Below are positions 49,325-62,170 of a stretch of DNA of 64,000 bases, one piece after another (within the stretch, counting starts at the first letter, position 1; each line of letters starts with the position of its first letter). The position numbers and the translations under genes were made by a program. The notes under the pieces were generated by a model. It worked only from the letters and a program-made list of their open reading frames with translations. It had not been told where the DNA came from and ran no database searches. The stretch covers positions 68,333,760 to 68,397,759 of the forward strand of contig CM057005.1 of assembly GCA_029891345.1 (NCBI GenBank), given 5' to 3'. Source of the stretch: Dryococelus australis (lineage: Eukaryota > Arthropoda > Insecta > Phasmatodea > Phasmatidae).

Positions 49325-49665
49325 ACGTGGTTAAGGAACCCAGATATGACTTGTAATTTACATAAATTGACATAGTTTTACCCCACAGTTTCGCTGATCT
49401 TCATAGCCCACCCCACTATCACATTTGGTAGTATGCACTACAAATACAGTGGTGCCCCTAGTAAATTTGTGTTCAGTGTGATTAGTACTTTCAATTTCAT
49501 GTGGTTGAGGAACCCAAATGATGTAAAATTCATACATTTTACACATGATACCTTGCAATTTCCCTGATCTTCGTAGCCCTCCTTACTATTGCATTTGGTA
49601 GTATGTACTGCGAATATCATGATGACCCTAGTAAATTTGTGTTCTGTGTGATAAGTAATGTCGTT
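49325..49665 (+). repeat. Tandem pair of about 170-bp units carrying half hairpin modules
   Basis: Both units contain GTGGTT(A/G)AGGAACCCA, CTGATCTTC(A/G)TAGCCC, TTTGGTAGTATG and CTAGTAAATTTGTGTTC. They are right-arm fragments of the hairpin family joined to a new sequence. Confidence 0.7.
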
Positions 49666-50155
49666 TTATACCATTTTTCAGGAATATTTTGTTTTACGGA
49701 AAAACCCCTATTCTGGATAATTACCAGGGGGACTATGAAGAGCAGGTAAAGTCAGAGGTATAACGCATAAAATTTATGTAGATTATATGTCATGTGGGTT
49801 GCTTAACCTTGTTAAATGAAAGACCTTCACATGGACATAATTGCAAAGAAACACTTGTATTTTCGCACAGTAATTAGATTTACCACATCAGATGGAAGTA
49901 ACCACAATGAAACATTCTTAATAGCACTCATAACTCACAAACCTTTCCGTATATCAGGGCTATTCAATAATTTTTCCCATCTGGCCATGTATACAAATAA
50001 TTACAGTGCATGACAAGTCTCATTCACTTATGAAATCATGGCTCACTTCTCACATAGCATGTGTGAATATGTAATAAATTAAATAATACATAATTTTATT
50101 AAAAGTTTATACAAGTGATAGAGTTGATGTTTAATTTGGTAATTATATTCAAAAG

Positions 50156-50174
50156 TGTGTGTGTGTGTGTGTAA
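50156..50174. repeat. (GT)n microsatellite
   Basis: About nine GT units. Confidence 0.85.
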
Positions 50175-50279
50175 AGGAACAGGTGATAAAATGTTCACTT
50201 TCAGGCCAGTCTGATAAATCTGTCACATTGTATGTGGCCCACAGGCTATTAATTTAGAAGCAAAGGTATTTTAGGAAAG

Positions 50280-51490
50280 ATTGCCTAAAGTCTTGTCCCC
50301 CCACCCTTCTTTTTCCCTAGGAAGGTACCTAAAGGCAATGCTGCCTCCTAAGTTAGAGGAGATGATTCGACATAGGATTGCACAACGATGGAGGCAGTGT
50401 TGTGCTAGTAGTGACAATTGATACAGGACCTCTCGGCCACTGTACTTTTGTATTTTGTCACAGCGCTCTTAGCCGTGAGCCTTACCCCGCTTCGGCCTCC
50501 TATTAGGCTGGGAAGAGGAATCACGTCCTCTCATCGCAAAGTGATCAGCATTAATGCGACCGTTGGCCAGACCCAAGCCCAAATCCGACATGTCCGCACA
50601 TCCTTGCCCCTTCTACCACAGAGGTTCTGAGACCCTCACACTTGGAAACCAAGTGTGTGGTCTGGCCGGGGTTCTACCCATACCCCTAGTGCCTTTCCAG
50701 GGCACAACCGGAGCTGATTACCGCTCACCGCCCGGTCTTTCCACAAGAGTGAGAATCTCTCCAGACCTCCTCCAGCATACAGAGTCAACCACTGCCAGCA
50801 CGAGTCCAACCACAATGATTGGTCACCTGATAGAACCTCCAGTGAGGCCAACCAATCGCCCCATGTTACTACTTAATTTCCATGCCACTTGTGGGTTATT
50901 CATGATGGACTGCTCCGCCGATGGCATGGGGCAAACAGAGGAAATCCCTTCCACACAAGGTGGTTGAGAACACCTCGCTGGGCATAAGCCTTACACCCAA
51001 TTAAGGGCCGGTCACTCGCTCCACGTCCTGGGAGCCACCCCCTGCAAGGCAGGGCCATACCACGACCAGAATGGTTACTACCCTGGCAACGGAGTCACCA
51101 GGGAGCAGTCAGGGTCCCTCCCCGGTGTCGCGGTTCACCGGAAATAGCGGCCCTTGCTCTTACATTGGAGAATTTATATCATCAATCGTCGTACTTTTCA
51201 TCAAAGTTTCATCACTGCATCCGAGCCATCACTCCCCTTCACCGGACTGGTCCTTATGTGACACATTCCCAGTTCGAGGGAGCTACATTGGCCACACTCC
51301 ATTCCATGCCTTTGTACTTCTACACACTTTGAAGTACAGGCATTGAGCCCCAATGGCTTGAGTGCCAAGTGGTCAAACACCCTGCCAAGTGGTCGAGCCT
51401 AGGTACCATCTATTGGCCCAACCATCACGGCAGATATCCCTAGCCAGTCGCAAGGAAACTGGCAACCCATAGGGAATGAGCGGCGTAGCC
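50280..51490. other. GC-rich island of unknown nature
   Basis: About 1.2 kb clearly richer in GC than the AT-rich DNA around it. Both strands have frames of 60-140 codons (longest 50554-50967) but none resembles a known protein. A local inverted repeat is seen near 51121-51140, and a short direct repeat (GCCAAGTGGTC, twice) near 51372-51405. It may be the end of an unrecognised retrotransposon or a retroposed transcript. Confidence 0.4.
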
Positions 51491-53840
51491 CAATTTGCGG
51501 AGTCAATTTCCGAGTAAATTATTTCCACATTATGTTTGTGTTGTTTATATTTTACTTATATCAGTACTTTTTATATATATTTGTGTGTTTGAAAATGTAA
51601 AAAGTTTTTCAAAATGTTACTTTGTACCAGGTTGTACAATATTGAGATGCGGTAAACCAGTTTAAATACTACATAATTTTTTCAAATGACTAGCCCATAT
51701 AAAATAAATACAAATCAGGTACAGGAGATTTAAACAATTACTCAATGCCGTAAATTAAAATGTTAAGCTGCAAGGTGTGTCATTATTCACACTGATATAT
51801 TTCTGGAAATTCTCAATAAAATACGTATTCAGTAAACACTCCTTTTAAAAATGACCATCTCACGTAAGGCAAAGCTGTCAATACAGCAAGACCACATTAA
51901 TGAAACAACATTTACTCTTAATAGCAAACACCCTTTTTAATAGTGCTTTAAAAACAAGCTTTCCAATCATTTAAAAAATGTAACAACTATGAAACTATTA
52001 AGTTAATTACCAACTGTTCAACCTTTAACATTTGTTTATACATGAAATTAGGTCACATCTAAAATGCTCTTCCGTTAAACATAATACCTGGTAACTATCC
52101 AAATTCTTACAATCAATATTCTCGAAATCAGTGTACAACCACTCAATCTGTGAAAGTGTGTAGAATAGCCTTAATTTCACAGTTTCCAATTACAGTATAC
52201 ACTATACATGTTCAGCTTCAGACTCTGTAACCTTGAGGCATGTCGCCTAGAACTTGATAAACAGCAAATATAAAAACTTTCAAGCATTTGATTTAATTCT
52301 CGAATAGGCTATTAAATTCAAGTCTGTCTGGCTTATGACTAGAAGTGACTTTAGCTTGTGTTTCATAAAGCACATAAGACTTCCAAAATACGTGCATACC
52401 ACAAATAAAGTTTAATCACTCTGAAATACATTTAATTAAATTAGTATGCTTTTACCCTTTAATGTCATTAGTCCCAAAACTTTAAAACATGCATACATTA
52501 GACAGCACTCGACGTACAATCGTAGCACGGTGGCTAAGTGCACCTAGTAAAGGTCACTCATAAAACCTACACATTAAAAATTATATTAAAGCAATGTTGA
52601 AAGCATCCGACAAGTGAGTCGGCAGCAGATGCGATCTATTAAAATGACAAACTATTAAAATGTTATACTTCACAAACATATTAAAATAAGCACACCGGAA
52701 TTGTGGATAATGAGCTTCATTATAAAGATAAACTAGGGCTAGCAAATGAGGTGGGTTTACACATCAAAAAGCAATAACACTGGTAATACTTACCAAGCAT
52801 ACCAATTATAGAGAAACCCAGAATTTTGACAGTACATGCCAAAATGAATTTAGAATAACAGATTCTGCTGTACAACGTCCATGAAACATTAGCATTCATA
52901 AACCACTATAACACCAAGCTCTACTTGCCCAATACGAAACTTAAGTGCTCTATAGCCACAACTCATCAGATGTAGCATGATGCCTGCTCCTTCCTGACTG
53001 AATTTAAATCAACCTTAGTACACAAATCATTGAAAATATTTTTAAAACCCCTATGTGCTGCGAACATTTGCAGAATTCAATATATGTCGCGCATAATGTT
53101 AAAGTTGACGGAGCTTGGAGTGATGAAGCCGGTGGTGGGATAGGAAGTGTGGGTTCCTAGTGCACAAGCACATTAACATTTTTGAGCTTGAATAAAATTG
53201 TGCACGAGGGAGAGGTGGCAAGGTGGTGAATTGGAGTAAGGAAGGGGAAGCAGAGCGTCCACAAAGAAAGCTAAAAGGCGCTGTCTGCCTTTTGTTGTTA
53301 AAGGTACTAACGCGATGGAAAAAGTAGAGCCGTCACAACTTTTATGTTTATCAAATACATTTCATTGAACTGCAGAAGAAATTAATAATGTATTCAATAA
53401 TTTGAATTAGTATTTCTGAATTAATAAATATTTGATTTTATTTAAACTTTCCTGGCCCTCTTCATCCAATTCCTCTCCTTTATTGGGTAGCACCAATGTT
53501 CCTGCCGGTAATAACTGTTATGCAAAATTAATTTTCAGTCACATAGCTTAATGTGATATATTTTAGCCTTATTGGAGTTTACTACTATTAATAATCTGTT
53601 TTCACTGTCTGAAACAATACATTGCTTTTTCAACATGTTTCAAGGTTCCCAGATTTGTGACCAGTGCCTACTAATTTTATTTTATGTTTGATTGTTTCTA
53701 CTCAGGCTCTTCTTTTGAGTGTGTGGATGATTTCGATGTTCTGTGCTTTGCTGCTTTGTTTAGATTCTTGTTTGTAAGCATTATAAGCCATGTTGTATTT
53801 TTCTGATTCTTTTGATCATGTGGTGCAATTGGCATTGAAA
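51491..53840. other. Upstream of the PITP coding exon: no gene seen
   Basis: AT-rich. The gene's 5' exon and promoter, if in the window, should lie here or further upstream, but I could not identify them. Confidence 0.4.
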
Positions 53841-53859
53841 TTGGATGTTTTCTCACAGG
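53841..53859 (+). promoter_or_regulatory. Candidate 3' splice site before the PITP start codon
   Basis: A pyrimidine-rich stretch ending TTTTCTCACAG, followed one base later by the PITP start codon. This is a good acceptor context. It implies a spliced upstream exon carrying 5' UTR, or a few alternative N-terminal codons, which I could not locate in the window. Confidence 0.6.
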
Positions 53860-54675
53860 ATGATTATCAAGGAATTCAGAGTGACCCTGCCGTTAACAGT
53901 TGAGGAGTATCAAGTAGCGCAACTTTACTCCGTAGCAGAAGCCAGCAAAAATGAAACTGGTGGAGGAGATGGAATAGAAGTACTAAAGAACGAGCCTTTC
54001 ACAGACTATCCCTTGCTAGGCGGGGAATATGACAAAGGGCAGTATACGCACAAAATATATCACCTAACCAACAAGGTGCCATCATTCATTAGGATACTGG
54101 CACCCAAAGGTTCACTGGAGATACACGAGGAGGCATGGAATGCGTATCCATACTGCAAAACAGTAATCAGTAACCCAATGTACATGGGAGATAAGTTTGT
54201 CATAATAATAGAGACCATGCACATAGCAGACAGAGGCGACTCGGAAAACATACACAGATTACCACCGGAGAAACTGAAGATGAGGCAAGTAGTTCCTATA
54301 GATATAGCCAACGATTACGTGTCACGAGCAGATTACAAGCCAGAAGAAGACCCCAAAAAGTTCCACAGCGAGAAGACGGGGCGGGGCCCTTTGGAAGGCA
54401 ACTGGAAGGAGTCAGTGGAGCCGGTGATGACGTGTTACAAGCTTGTCACCGTCGAGTTCAAGTGGTTCATGCTACAGAACCGGGTGGAGAACTTCATCCA
54501 GCAGACGGAGCAACGCCTGTTCACCACATTTCATCGGCAGGTGTTTTGCTGGATGGACCGCTGGCATGGCTACACGATGGAGGATATCCGAGCTATCGAA
54601 GAGAAGACCAAGAGGGAGCTGGACGATCAGCGTAAACGGGGCGAGGTGCGGGGGATGAGAGCAGAAACTGATTGA
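53860..54675 (+). CDS. vib: Class I phosphatidylinositol transfer protein (PITP alpha/beta, vibrator-like)
   Basis: A 271-residue protein that matches class I PITPs over its full length (mammalian PITPs are about 270 residues). These cytosolic proteins exchange phosphatidylinositol and phosphatidylcholine between membranes and supply PI to phosphoinositide signalling, Golgi function and, for fly vibrator, cytokinesis. Seen here: N-terminal [29 protein letters not shown] with T63 and K65, matching the inositol-contacting Thr59/Lys61 of mammalian PITP alpha; WNAYPYC with N94 and C99; KTGRGPL with S170 just before it; a KWF membrane-docking pair at 201-203; the [14 protein letters not shown]-terminal helix. 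RdgB-type class II proteins have a different N-terminus and long extensions, absent here. I chose the ATG at 53860 because a 3' splice site (AG at 53857-53858) lies just before it; an upstream in-frame ATG at 53845 would fall in the intron. The reading frame has no intron. The second half is visibly more GC-rich than the first. The symbol follows the fly orthologue. Confidence 0.93.
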   Translation: MIIKEFRVTLPLTVEEYQVAQLYSVAEASKNETGGGDGIEVLKNEPFTDYPLLGGEYDKGQYTHKIYHLTNKVPSFIRILAPKGSLEIHEEAWNAYPYCKTVISNPMYMGDKFVIIIETMHIADRGDSENIHRLPPEKLKMRQVVPIDIANDYVSRADYKPEEDPKKFHSEKTGRGPLEGNWKESVEPVMTCYKLVTVEFKWFMLQNRVENFIQQTEQRLFTTFHRQVFCWMDRWHGYTMEDIRAIEEKTKRELDDQRKRGEVRGMRAETD

Positions 54676-57536
54676 TTGCCTACTGCACAAGACACGCAAA
54701 ACCCTGCTACAACGTTTGTCACATCGTCCATTGTGCAAAGCATTCCTTGTTGCAATTTTCTTCTCTCATTGAATTAAATAATGTTTCAAATTTGGTTACA
54801 TTTTGTGTGTTGCTGTTATTACATATTTATTTTTGATGATGTGCTACCTTTGTTATTCAAATATGGTTTGTACCTGTTTTAACAGTAAATTTTATGACTT
54901 AATTATATCTGCATGTTTCTCAAATGTAAGTGTAAAGATATTGGAAAATTATTTTCAAAATTGAGGTAGTATTGTGCTAGATAAAAAAATTAAGATGACA
55001 GTATTATATTGAATAATAATTTAGTTCAGTTTTCTTAATATGCTTCATACATATTTCTTTTATTCAGTTCATTTCCTAATTTGGTTCACCTGTTGAATAA
55101 AGTGTGTGCACAATGTGGCATAGAAAAGGTACATATTTTAATTGTAGTTAGGAGAATGTAATAATTGTGATAAATTGTTTAAAAAAAAATGATTTAATTT
55201 TTAGTAGTACTATTACTCAATAAAATAAAAGTGCAAAAATCAATAATTACAGATAGCCTGCCATGTAATTGTAGTTGGATATGATGACTTAGGCATGGCT
55301 TTGTTGCAGTTTACAAAGTTCACAAGTTGCTCCTCTTTATGATATTGATACCGTAGTCGTGATTGTGGCTGTGAGTAACTATTGTTGCTAGTAACATTTT
55401 GCTTTCTTAGGTTGTATCTTGTTCCATAGAAGCTTTCACTATTTGCTGACAGTTTCAAGCATGTGTAATTTTTTTTCTTTGTGTATATTCATGACAATAT
55501 TGCATTAAAATTGTCTTTAATTTTTTTCTAAATAAAAACCATTCAACAACTTCTGTACCATTTTTGTTAAGGAAAGCATTCACTATGCAAAGAAACTCTA
55601 CCATTTTGGAGTTTATTTATTTTCTTTGAATGAGAAGAAATATTTACTGTTGTTACAGTAGTGATAGAAGGGATGATGCATTTACTACAATAGTGTCCTC
55701 GTTCATTATTTTTGTATTTTTACTGCACTTACTGAATGTTCTTCCTGTAAGAATAATTTTGTAACGAGTTCCTACCCATTATGTTTGTGTGAAATGGTGT
55801 AGCAAGCTAAAAACTGTTTTGATAATTTGTTTTTAAGTGTCTTTATTTAATTTTCTTAATAACGGTTTATTAAGATGTTGTAATATAATGAAGTGTTATG
55901 ACATACGTATTAGTATAGCTGATTAGATAATTTTGATAAGTTACCAGTTATCTTGTACTCAGTTTTTCTACTGGTTCGGATATGTCATAATTGGGGAAGA
56001 TTGATGGCTTGAAAATTTTATTAATTATGCTACATTTGTTGCATCCAAATAGGTACAGTACTCGCAAAAATGAAATTCCACCCAGTTGTACAAGATCAGA
56101 GTTAACTTCTTCAACATCTAACTTTTCTATTTCCAAAATGTGTGATCTATAATGTACATACTTTTTCATAGTAGTATGTGGATTTTTCATCTGTCTGGAA
56201 TGCCTGTCCGAAATATGTTTTGCACAACTGTTGTGGAGAAATGATGCCATCTGATAATGGTATATCTCTGTGTGCTGTATGAATATATGGTCAGTTCGCT
56301 GTGCTGTAGTAAACTGTAACTCTTAATTGGTATGAAGTTTTCAGCTCAAAGCAGATGCTGTGTGGCTTGTGTATAAGTGATTTTTTAAAATTGCCGTGGA
56401 GAAATTGTACTCCTAATTATTGGGATACTCATTTACCTTGTTAGTTATTATCAGCTATTATTTAACAGTCAACATGTTTATTTTTTTCCCTGTAAAGTTA
56501 CGTAGGTGTGTTCACTGTTTTTGAGTCTGTATTATATGATTATAAAACACAAATGGCCACAGAGTTGTAATGTTTGTTGTAAAGGGTGTGTGTAAAGCAT
56601 TATCAATCCCCACCTTAGTTTATTAGAAAAATGTGAGGGCCTAAGTATTCATCTCTGGAGATGAAACACCATGGTAATGTTTCTTAACATTAATATTTGG
56701 TTTTGGTCTCATGTTGTCATTACTTTATGGTATTAAAGTTTAAGTATGCTGCTTCCAAGTAAGGAAAAATTGGAAAATGTGCAATAACGTTTTTGTCTTT
56801 TGGCCAGTTGATATAAGTATGGTATTGACAGCATGTTGAAAGACCAGATACGTACACCACTTTATATGTGTGTCTACATTCAGTTAGATAATACTAGACA
56901 GACTGTAGCAGGAAAACCTTGCCTTAAAAATATGCATACAGATATTGATTTGTCTTATAATGAAGAATGAATGATTGTACAGATTTCAATTTTCTTAACA
57001 AATGATGGTACAAGAGGTTTTTGGCATTATTTGAAGTAGTATTCATACCTATTGTATTTAAGTTAGTCAGCAATGCATACAATTTACTAACTTTGCCAGC
57101 TTCAGTATGTTTTCACAAAACAAATGTCTTGCACCATTACTTCTATGATTTTGTATTGCTGTCGTAGTTGTCAATATTTATTAAAGTAGCTGGATTATGC
57201 TTCTTAAGAGACAAGGAATATGTTGCATACTAATATAGCAAAACATTTATTGAAAAATGGCACACAACACATAGGTATGCTTTATATGAAACCTATTTGG
57301 CACACCACCAAAATGGTTTCAGAACTGTAGAAAACTTGCAGGATGTAGGATAGTTGAAATTCACACATGGATATTGTACAGTTTGTTGTTTGCATTGGAT
57401 ACATGAGTAATGTGGAATGTACTCAGGTGGCTCATGCGTTGCAAAATCAGGAGAAATGAAGAAATCTGTAAAGACCTTTGAAAACTCTTGTAATTGCTAC
57501 GAAGTTTCAGAAACGTTCATATATTAAGAGAAGACT
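54676..57536 (+). other. PITP 3' UTR and downstream AT-rich DNA
   Basis: AT-rich sequence with no convincing coding frame. The first 430-560 bases are probably PITP 3' UTR; more AATAAA-like signals follow, so a longer UTR is possible. No A-tract or flanking direct repeat of the kind left by retroposition is obvious just after the stop codon. Confidence 0.4.
55096..55224 (+). terminator. Candidate poly(A) signals for the PITP gene
   Basis: AATAAA at 55096-55101 is followed at once by GT-rich sequence, a typical cleavage context. A second AATAAA lies at 55219-55224. They would give 3' UTRs of about 430-560 bases. Which one is used cannot be told from sequence. Confidence 0.45.
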
Positions 57537-57850
57537 GACATTGCCACTGCCCTCATCACTTTATTTATGCATCGGTCAAGTGAAACTATGGAATTATTTG
57601 AAAAGTAAATATTTTACAAATCTGCTCATTTTTACACTTTGATGCATTAAAAAGACAGTAAGCTAAATAAATAATTTGTTATCACCTATCATTTTTATTC
57701 AACGTTAAGATATGGAACTACTTTCCCTCCATCATTACCAACATTACTGGGTGAATGTCACTCATTGCACCTGTTAAAATATATGCAGGTAGGAGAAGTG
57801 ATTTTTTTCTAAGGTTGAGTTCAAAAGTACTCACTTTATCGTGAACAGCC
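57537..57850 (+). mobile_element. MITE family 1, long form, 5'-truncated
   Basis: Begins inside the family at TGACATTGCCACTGCCCTCA and runs to the right terminus TATCGTGAACAGCC. The first 100 bases or so are absent. Confidence 0.82.
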
Positions 57851-58501
57851 TTTAACTAGTTAAATGTTGAACATTTTTTATTGTCTGGAAAAATCTCACG
57901 GAAAGGTAGAAAATTGTAAAAAGCTGCATTTCTTTTAGAGAATGTCTGCGTCCAAGCTGGTCGGTGTAACTTTTCATGTGTGAAATTTTTATTTTGTTAC
58001 AAATCTCCATAGGTGCAGAATGAAAAAGTGTTGTGTGCCATATCAGGATGTTTGTGTTCGTTTCCTGTGGAAACTAAATTTAAAAGTTTATTCATAGTCA
58101 GCTATGTGGGAAATGGAATTGTTTTCTGGAATCACTGTACTCTGTAATAAACTTTGCAATTTAACAAAAATGTAAGGATGTTGATTTATTGAGGTGTTAA
58201 ATTTGCCTTGATTGCCACTAACCTGGAAAGTCAGGAATATTAAAATTGTCCATGGAATGAAAGTGAAATGCAATTATGGTTGGGGAAAGTCAGAGAAATT
58301 ACAGTATAATCCATGCTGATTATTTTGTAATGTCGCAAAGCTCCTGAAACTGGAAATGTGATTTATTGTCGGATGAACTATATGAAGTACAATAATTGTG
58401 GTATGATCACGTGAATTACTGGACTGTTCAAATGAAATAATAATGTGAATGATGAACAATAATATTTGACTGCACGCATGCCTTCAGGCAGAATATGTAT
58501 A

Positions 58502-58735
58502 GACTGTTCTTGGTAAAGTGAGCACTTTTGAAAGCCCTATCATTTGGAATAATAGCCAATGGATATATTTTATTTTAGTCTTAGACATTAATTTCCGTGT
58601 GTGGTTGAATATACGCACTGTGTTTATTATTTACATGGCAATAATTTATCTAAAAAAAGGTGTTTAAATGATAAAAATGGCAGATACAAAAAAGTAACTA
58701 GGGTCTCAAAAGTGCTCATTTTACTGTGAACAGTC
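58502..58735 (+). mobile_element. MITE family 1, short form (234 bp)
   Basis: Same length and interior as 21610-21843, starting GACTGTTCTTGGTAAAGTGA and ending TTACTGTGAACAGTC, flanked by TATA on both sides. Confidence 0.85.
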
Positions 58736-60599
58736 TATACCATAAATATTGTTGTTACCACAGAGTATGAATTATTTCTGTCAGGGTAGCCAATGCAAAA
58801 GTGTAAAATTGTGGCATATTTAGATTATTGAATGCATGGTTATTGGTTGTGCAATATGCCCCAGTTTACTGTGCAATATTTTATTTATACATAAAGCTGC
58901 ATGTGATCATTAAATGAATTAGTGCAGTATGGATGAATGAATAAATGGAGATTTTTGGACATTCACCATTTCAATGCAGTTAACTGTCTCTAAAACCAAC
59001 AGAATGTGACGTTTCAGTCACTTATGTTCTCGGACCCTATGTGTCGCTGCCTGAAGATGGGAACAGTAGCAGTTCCTGAAATGTCACATTCTGTCAGTTT
59101 TGGAAAAACTACTGTGTTTGTGAGAGTTTCTTTGTTGTGTTTGTTTTATTTGTGTAAGTAAATAACTAGCCTGTGTTGTCTTCGGTGTTTTGTCTGTTGA
59201 TCGTATATAGTTTTTTCTAGAAATGTGTTCAAACCCCATTTTGCAGATATTACCAATATTGTTACTTTGTGGCCGATCCCACAGGTAGTGCCGATACAAA
59301 TAATTTTATTTGTAATGTCTTATGTGGTGTCTGAGAGCATCAAAAGACTTTTAACACATCGGGAAATGTGCACTTTACACAGTTTGCAAATGGCTTTGTG
59401 GGACACCATCTTAACATTAAAATACTCCCAAACTTCACTTCTGCTGTTTGCTTCCACATCAGATTAAAAATTAGCCTACAAATAAGTATGCAGACTTACA
59501 GGCTCATTTTTTAATATTTGGTCATCAGGTCCAGCTCAAGTTCACACGTCCACTATTTGCACTAGATGCACAGAAAAATTGTGATGTATTAATTTTTTTT
59601 ACATGTAGTATGACTGATGCAATTATATAGTTTTTATTAACATGTTTGCGTTTTAACACATTTTAAAATAGACACCAAACATTTACCTAGTATTTTTACT
59701 GTGGTGTATTATTTCAAATTTATTTGTTAAAAACATTTGTAGGCCCTAACCATTATAAATTACTGTGTAAAAGAGAGTGATGTCTATTAATTATGGCCAA
59801 GAGAGTTGTTTTGTCATATAAGTAAAACAGTCTCTCTTGTTCCTGTAACCACCGGTGGATTAAAAAAATAAACTGGGTTTTTAACTACTTTAATTGAATA
59901 TTCAGATCAGATTGTTGAGCTGAACAAAATAAACATATTTACAAACTGTCTAAAATCTTCACTTCGGAATATCCCACAGTAGTGGGCACCCCCACAATCC
60001 ACCACAGTGTAGAAAACTGTGGAATTTTAGGGCACCAATGTAATCAAGATGGCGCCGTGACTTCAATTGTGAGCATATATTTCGTACTACATGAGCTCAG
60101 TTTCTTTGATGACTGTTTACCGGTAATATTTTGTCCATGATGACAAACATATGTGTGTTTGACATTCGCATAACGTGTGTGTGTGTTGAAAATGTAAATA
60201 TGTGGTTCAAGGTGAATTCTACTTGTCTTACATCCAGCCACTCACATACTACTATTGATAAATTCAGTTTTGTCATAATTAAAAAAAGAAAATATAACAA
60301 CTATTAGACCTATATATTTACACTTAGGCTACAAATAAAATTATGCCAATTCGTGCCAGTCATTATACAGAGGTGCATTGCCATCTGAAACGTTTTCTCG
60401 ATTGTGCACCGTGTCACGCTGTAAGCGATAGATCAATATATGGTTGTAATTTTTTTTTAATTGTATGTTGATAACTTGATAGAAAACGTGAAACAATGAA
60501 TAGTATCTCTGCATGCATAAACAATGCTTCTAATTAATACTATTTGCATACAAAATTTGGTTGAGTTTTGTTGAAACATTTCATATACTTTATATAAAC
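58736..60599. other. No gene seen
   Basis: AT-rich with short frames only. A local inverted repeat built on AACAGAATGTGACGTTTCAG (about 58998) and CTGAAATGTCACATTCTGTC (about 59075) may be a small element. Confidence 0.45.
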
Positions 60600-62170
60600 C
60601 TTATTAAAATATGCCTGCCGGACATCACATGTTAATTTACATACTCTACTGTAGCAATACATGCTGGAATTTTGGTACGAATTGGTTGATTGGTACTGGA
60701 TATGGTGCAACACCTCCATTGTTAATGTGACAATCTTCATAAATGGAGGACAAAACGTTTATGTATTAACACATTCAATGATTGTCATAGATACAATACA
60801 CAAAGTTAAATTTAAATCTTTTAACATAGATTTGTAGGTTTATCGCGCTAAGCTAAGATGTTTGTATAGGCGCCATTCAGAAAATAAGAGACTTGCACAC
60901 ACAAAACATATAGGTAAATTAATATGACCTACCAAACCACAACTTATTCACCAAATTTGAAAGAAATCGGTTGATTGTTTCCCAAGATAAGGCATAAAAA
61001 CTGTATTAGTTCATTTATGGCTATCTTACAAAAGGGCAGAAAAATGATGCATTTGCATAGACATTTTGATGGATATAATTGATGCAGTACTGTCAGCATG
61101 TTAAGATAAGTTCAGATTTGTTTTGTAATTTTGTAGATAAAATATTCTGATCTAAAATGATTATATGGACGCCATTTTGAAAATATATGTCTGACCATTT
61201 GAAAGTTTTTAAGTTTACGTGGCCTACCTTAGTGCTACTCGATAACCAACTTTAGTAGAAATCTGTTTTTTTTTTTTTTTTTACCTTCAAAGATATCATC
61301 TAATTTCAATTTGTCATATGAAACTAATTTACAAAATGGCAGACAAGAGATTTTGTGTGGACACATTTGATGGTTGTAATATATATACAGCCAGCATACA
61401 AAGTTTGATTGGAATAAATTACACTGTGGTGATGATATAATATACAAAATTAAAATAGCTATACAGCCGCCATTTCGATAATAAGTTCCAGTCATACCTA
61501 AAACATATCATTTAACATCACCTGCTGCAGTGCTACTTGTTTGCCATATTTGGTAGGAATCTATCAGATGTTTACGAGATATTACACAAAAATTTTATTA
61601 ATTCGTGTAGCGCTATCTTACAAAATGGCAGACAAAAGTTGTTGTTTTTTACTTTTATGTTGCTTGTAATAAATACTGTCAGCATACAAAATTTGGTTGA
61701 AACTTGTCAAATGGTGTGGTAGTTATACCAAATAAATCTAAAATATTTATATCGCTGCCTTTTTGAAAATAATAAGTGCCTAATAAAATTTAGTTATTAA
61801 TATTTACCTGGTCTATCATAGTATTACGTGCGTGCCAAATTAGGCAAAAATTGGTTGAGTAGTTTTGGATGTATAACGTAAAAACTTCTTTTTCATGTGG
61901 TGCTATTTTCCAAAGTGGCGGACCTAAAATATTCACCAATAAAGTCAATAGTTACAATTTGCGCAGTTAAAATACAAAATTTGGTTTAAATCTGTTATAT
62001 GGTTTCAGAGATACAACGTATCACCCTATATTTAAATTTAAAATATCTGCCATTTTGAAAGTAAGTACCTGGCATGGTGGAAAACTGTAATATTCAAATG
62101 TCCATACGTAGTACTATATGTGTACCAAGTTTGGTGAAATTCTGTTCATGCAATAAAAAATATGATAATT
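60600..62170 (+). repeat. Degenerate tandem array, period about 294 bp, about 5 units
   Basis: GCCATTTTGAAAATAAGT-like motifs fall near 60872, 61172, 61467, 61756 and 62049, and each unit also has a TTGGTAGAAATCTGTTG-like and a CTATTTTACAAAATGGCAGAC-like motif in the same order. Units are strongly diverged. Confidence 0.75.

Noticed and set aside
50554..50967. 137-codon frame as a gene
   Set aside because: No recognisable domain, and the opposite strand is also open; kept only as part of a GC-rich island.
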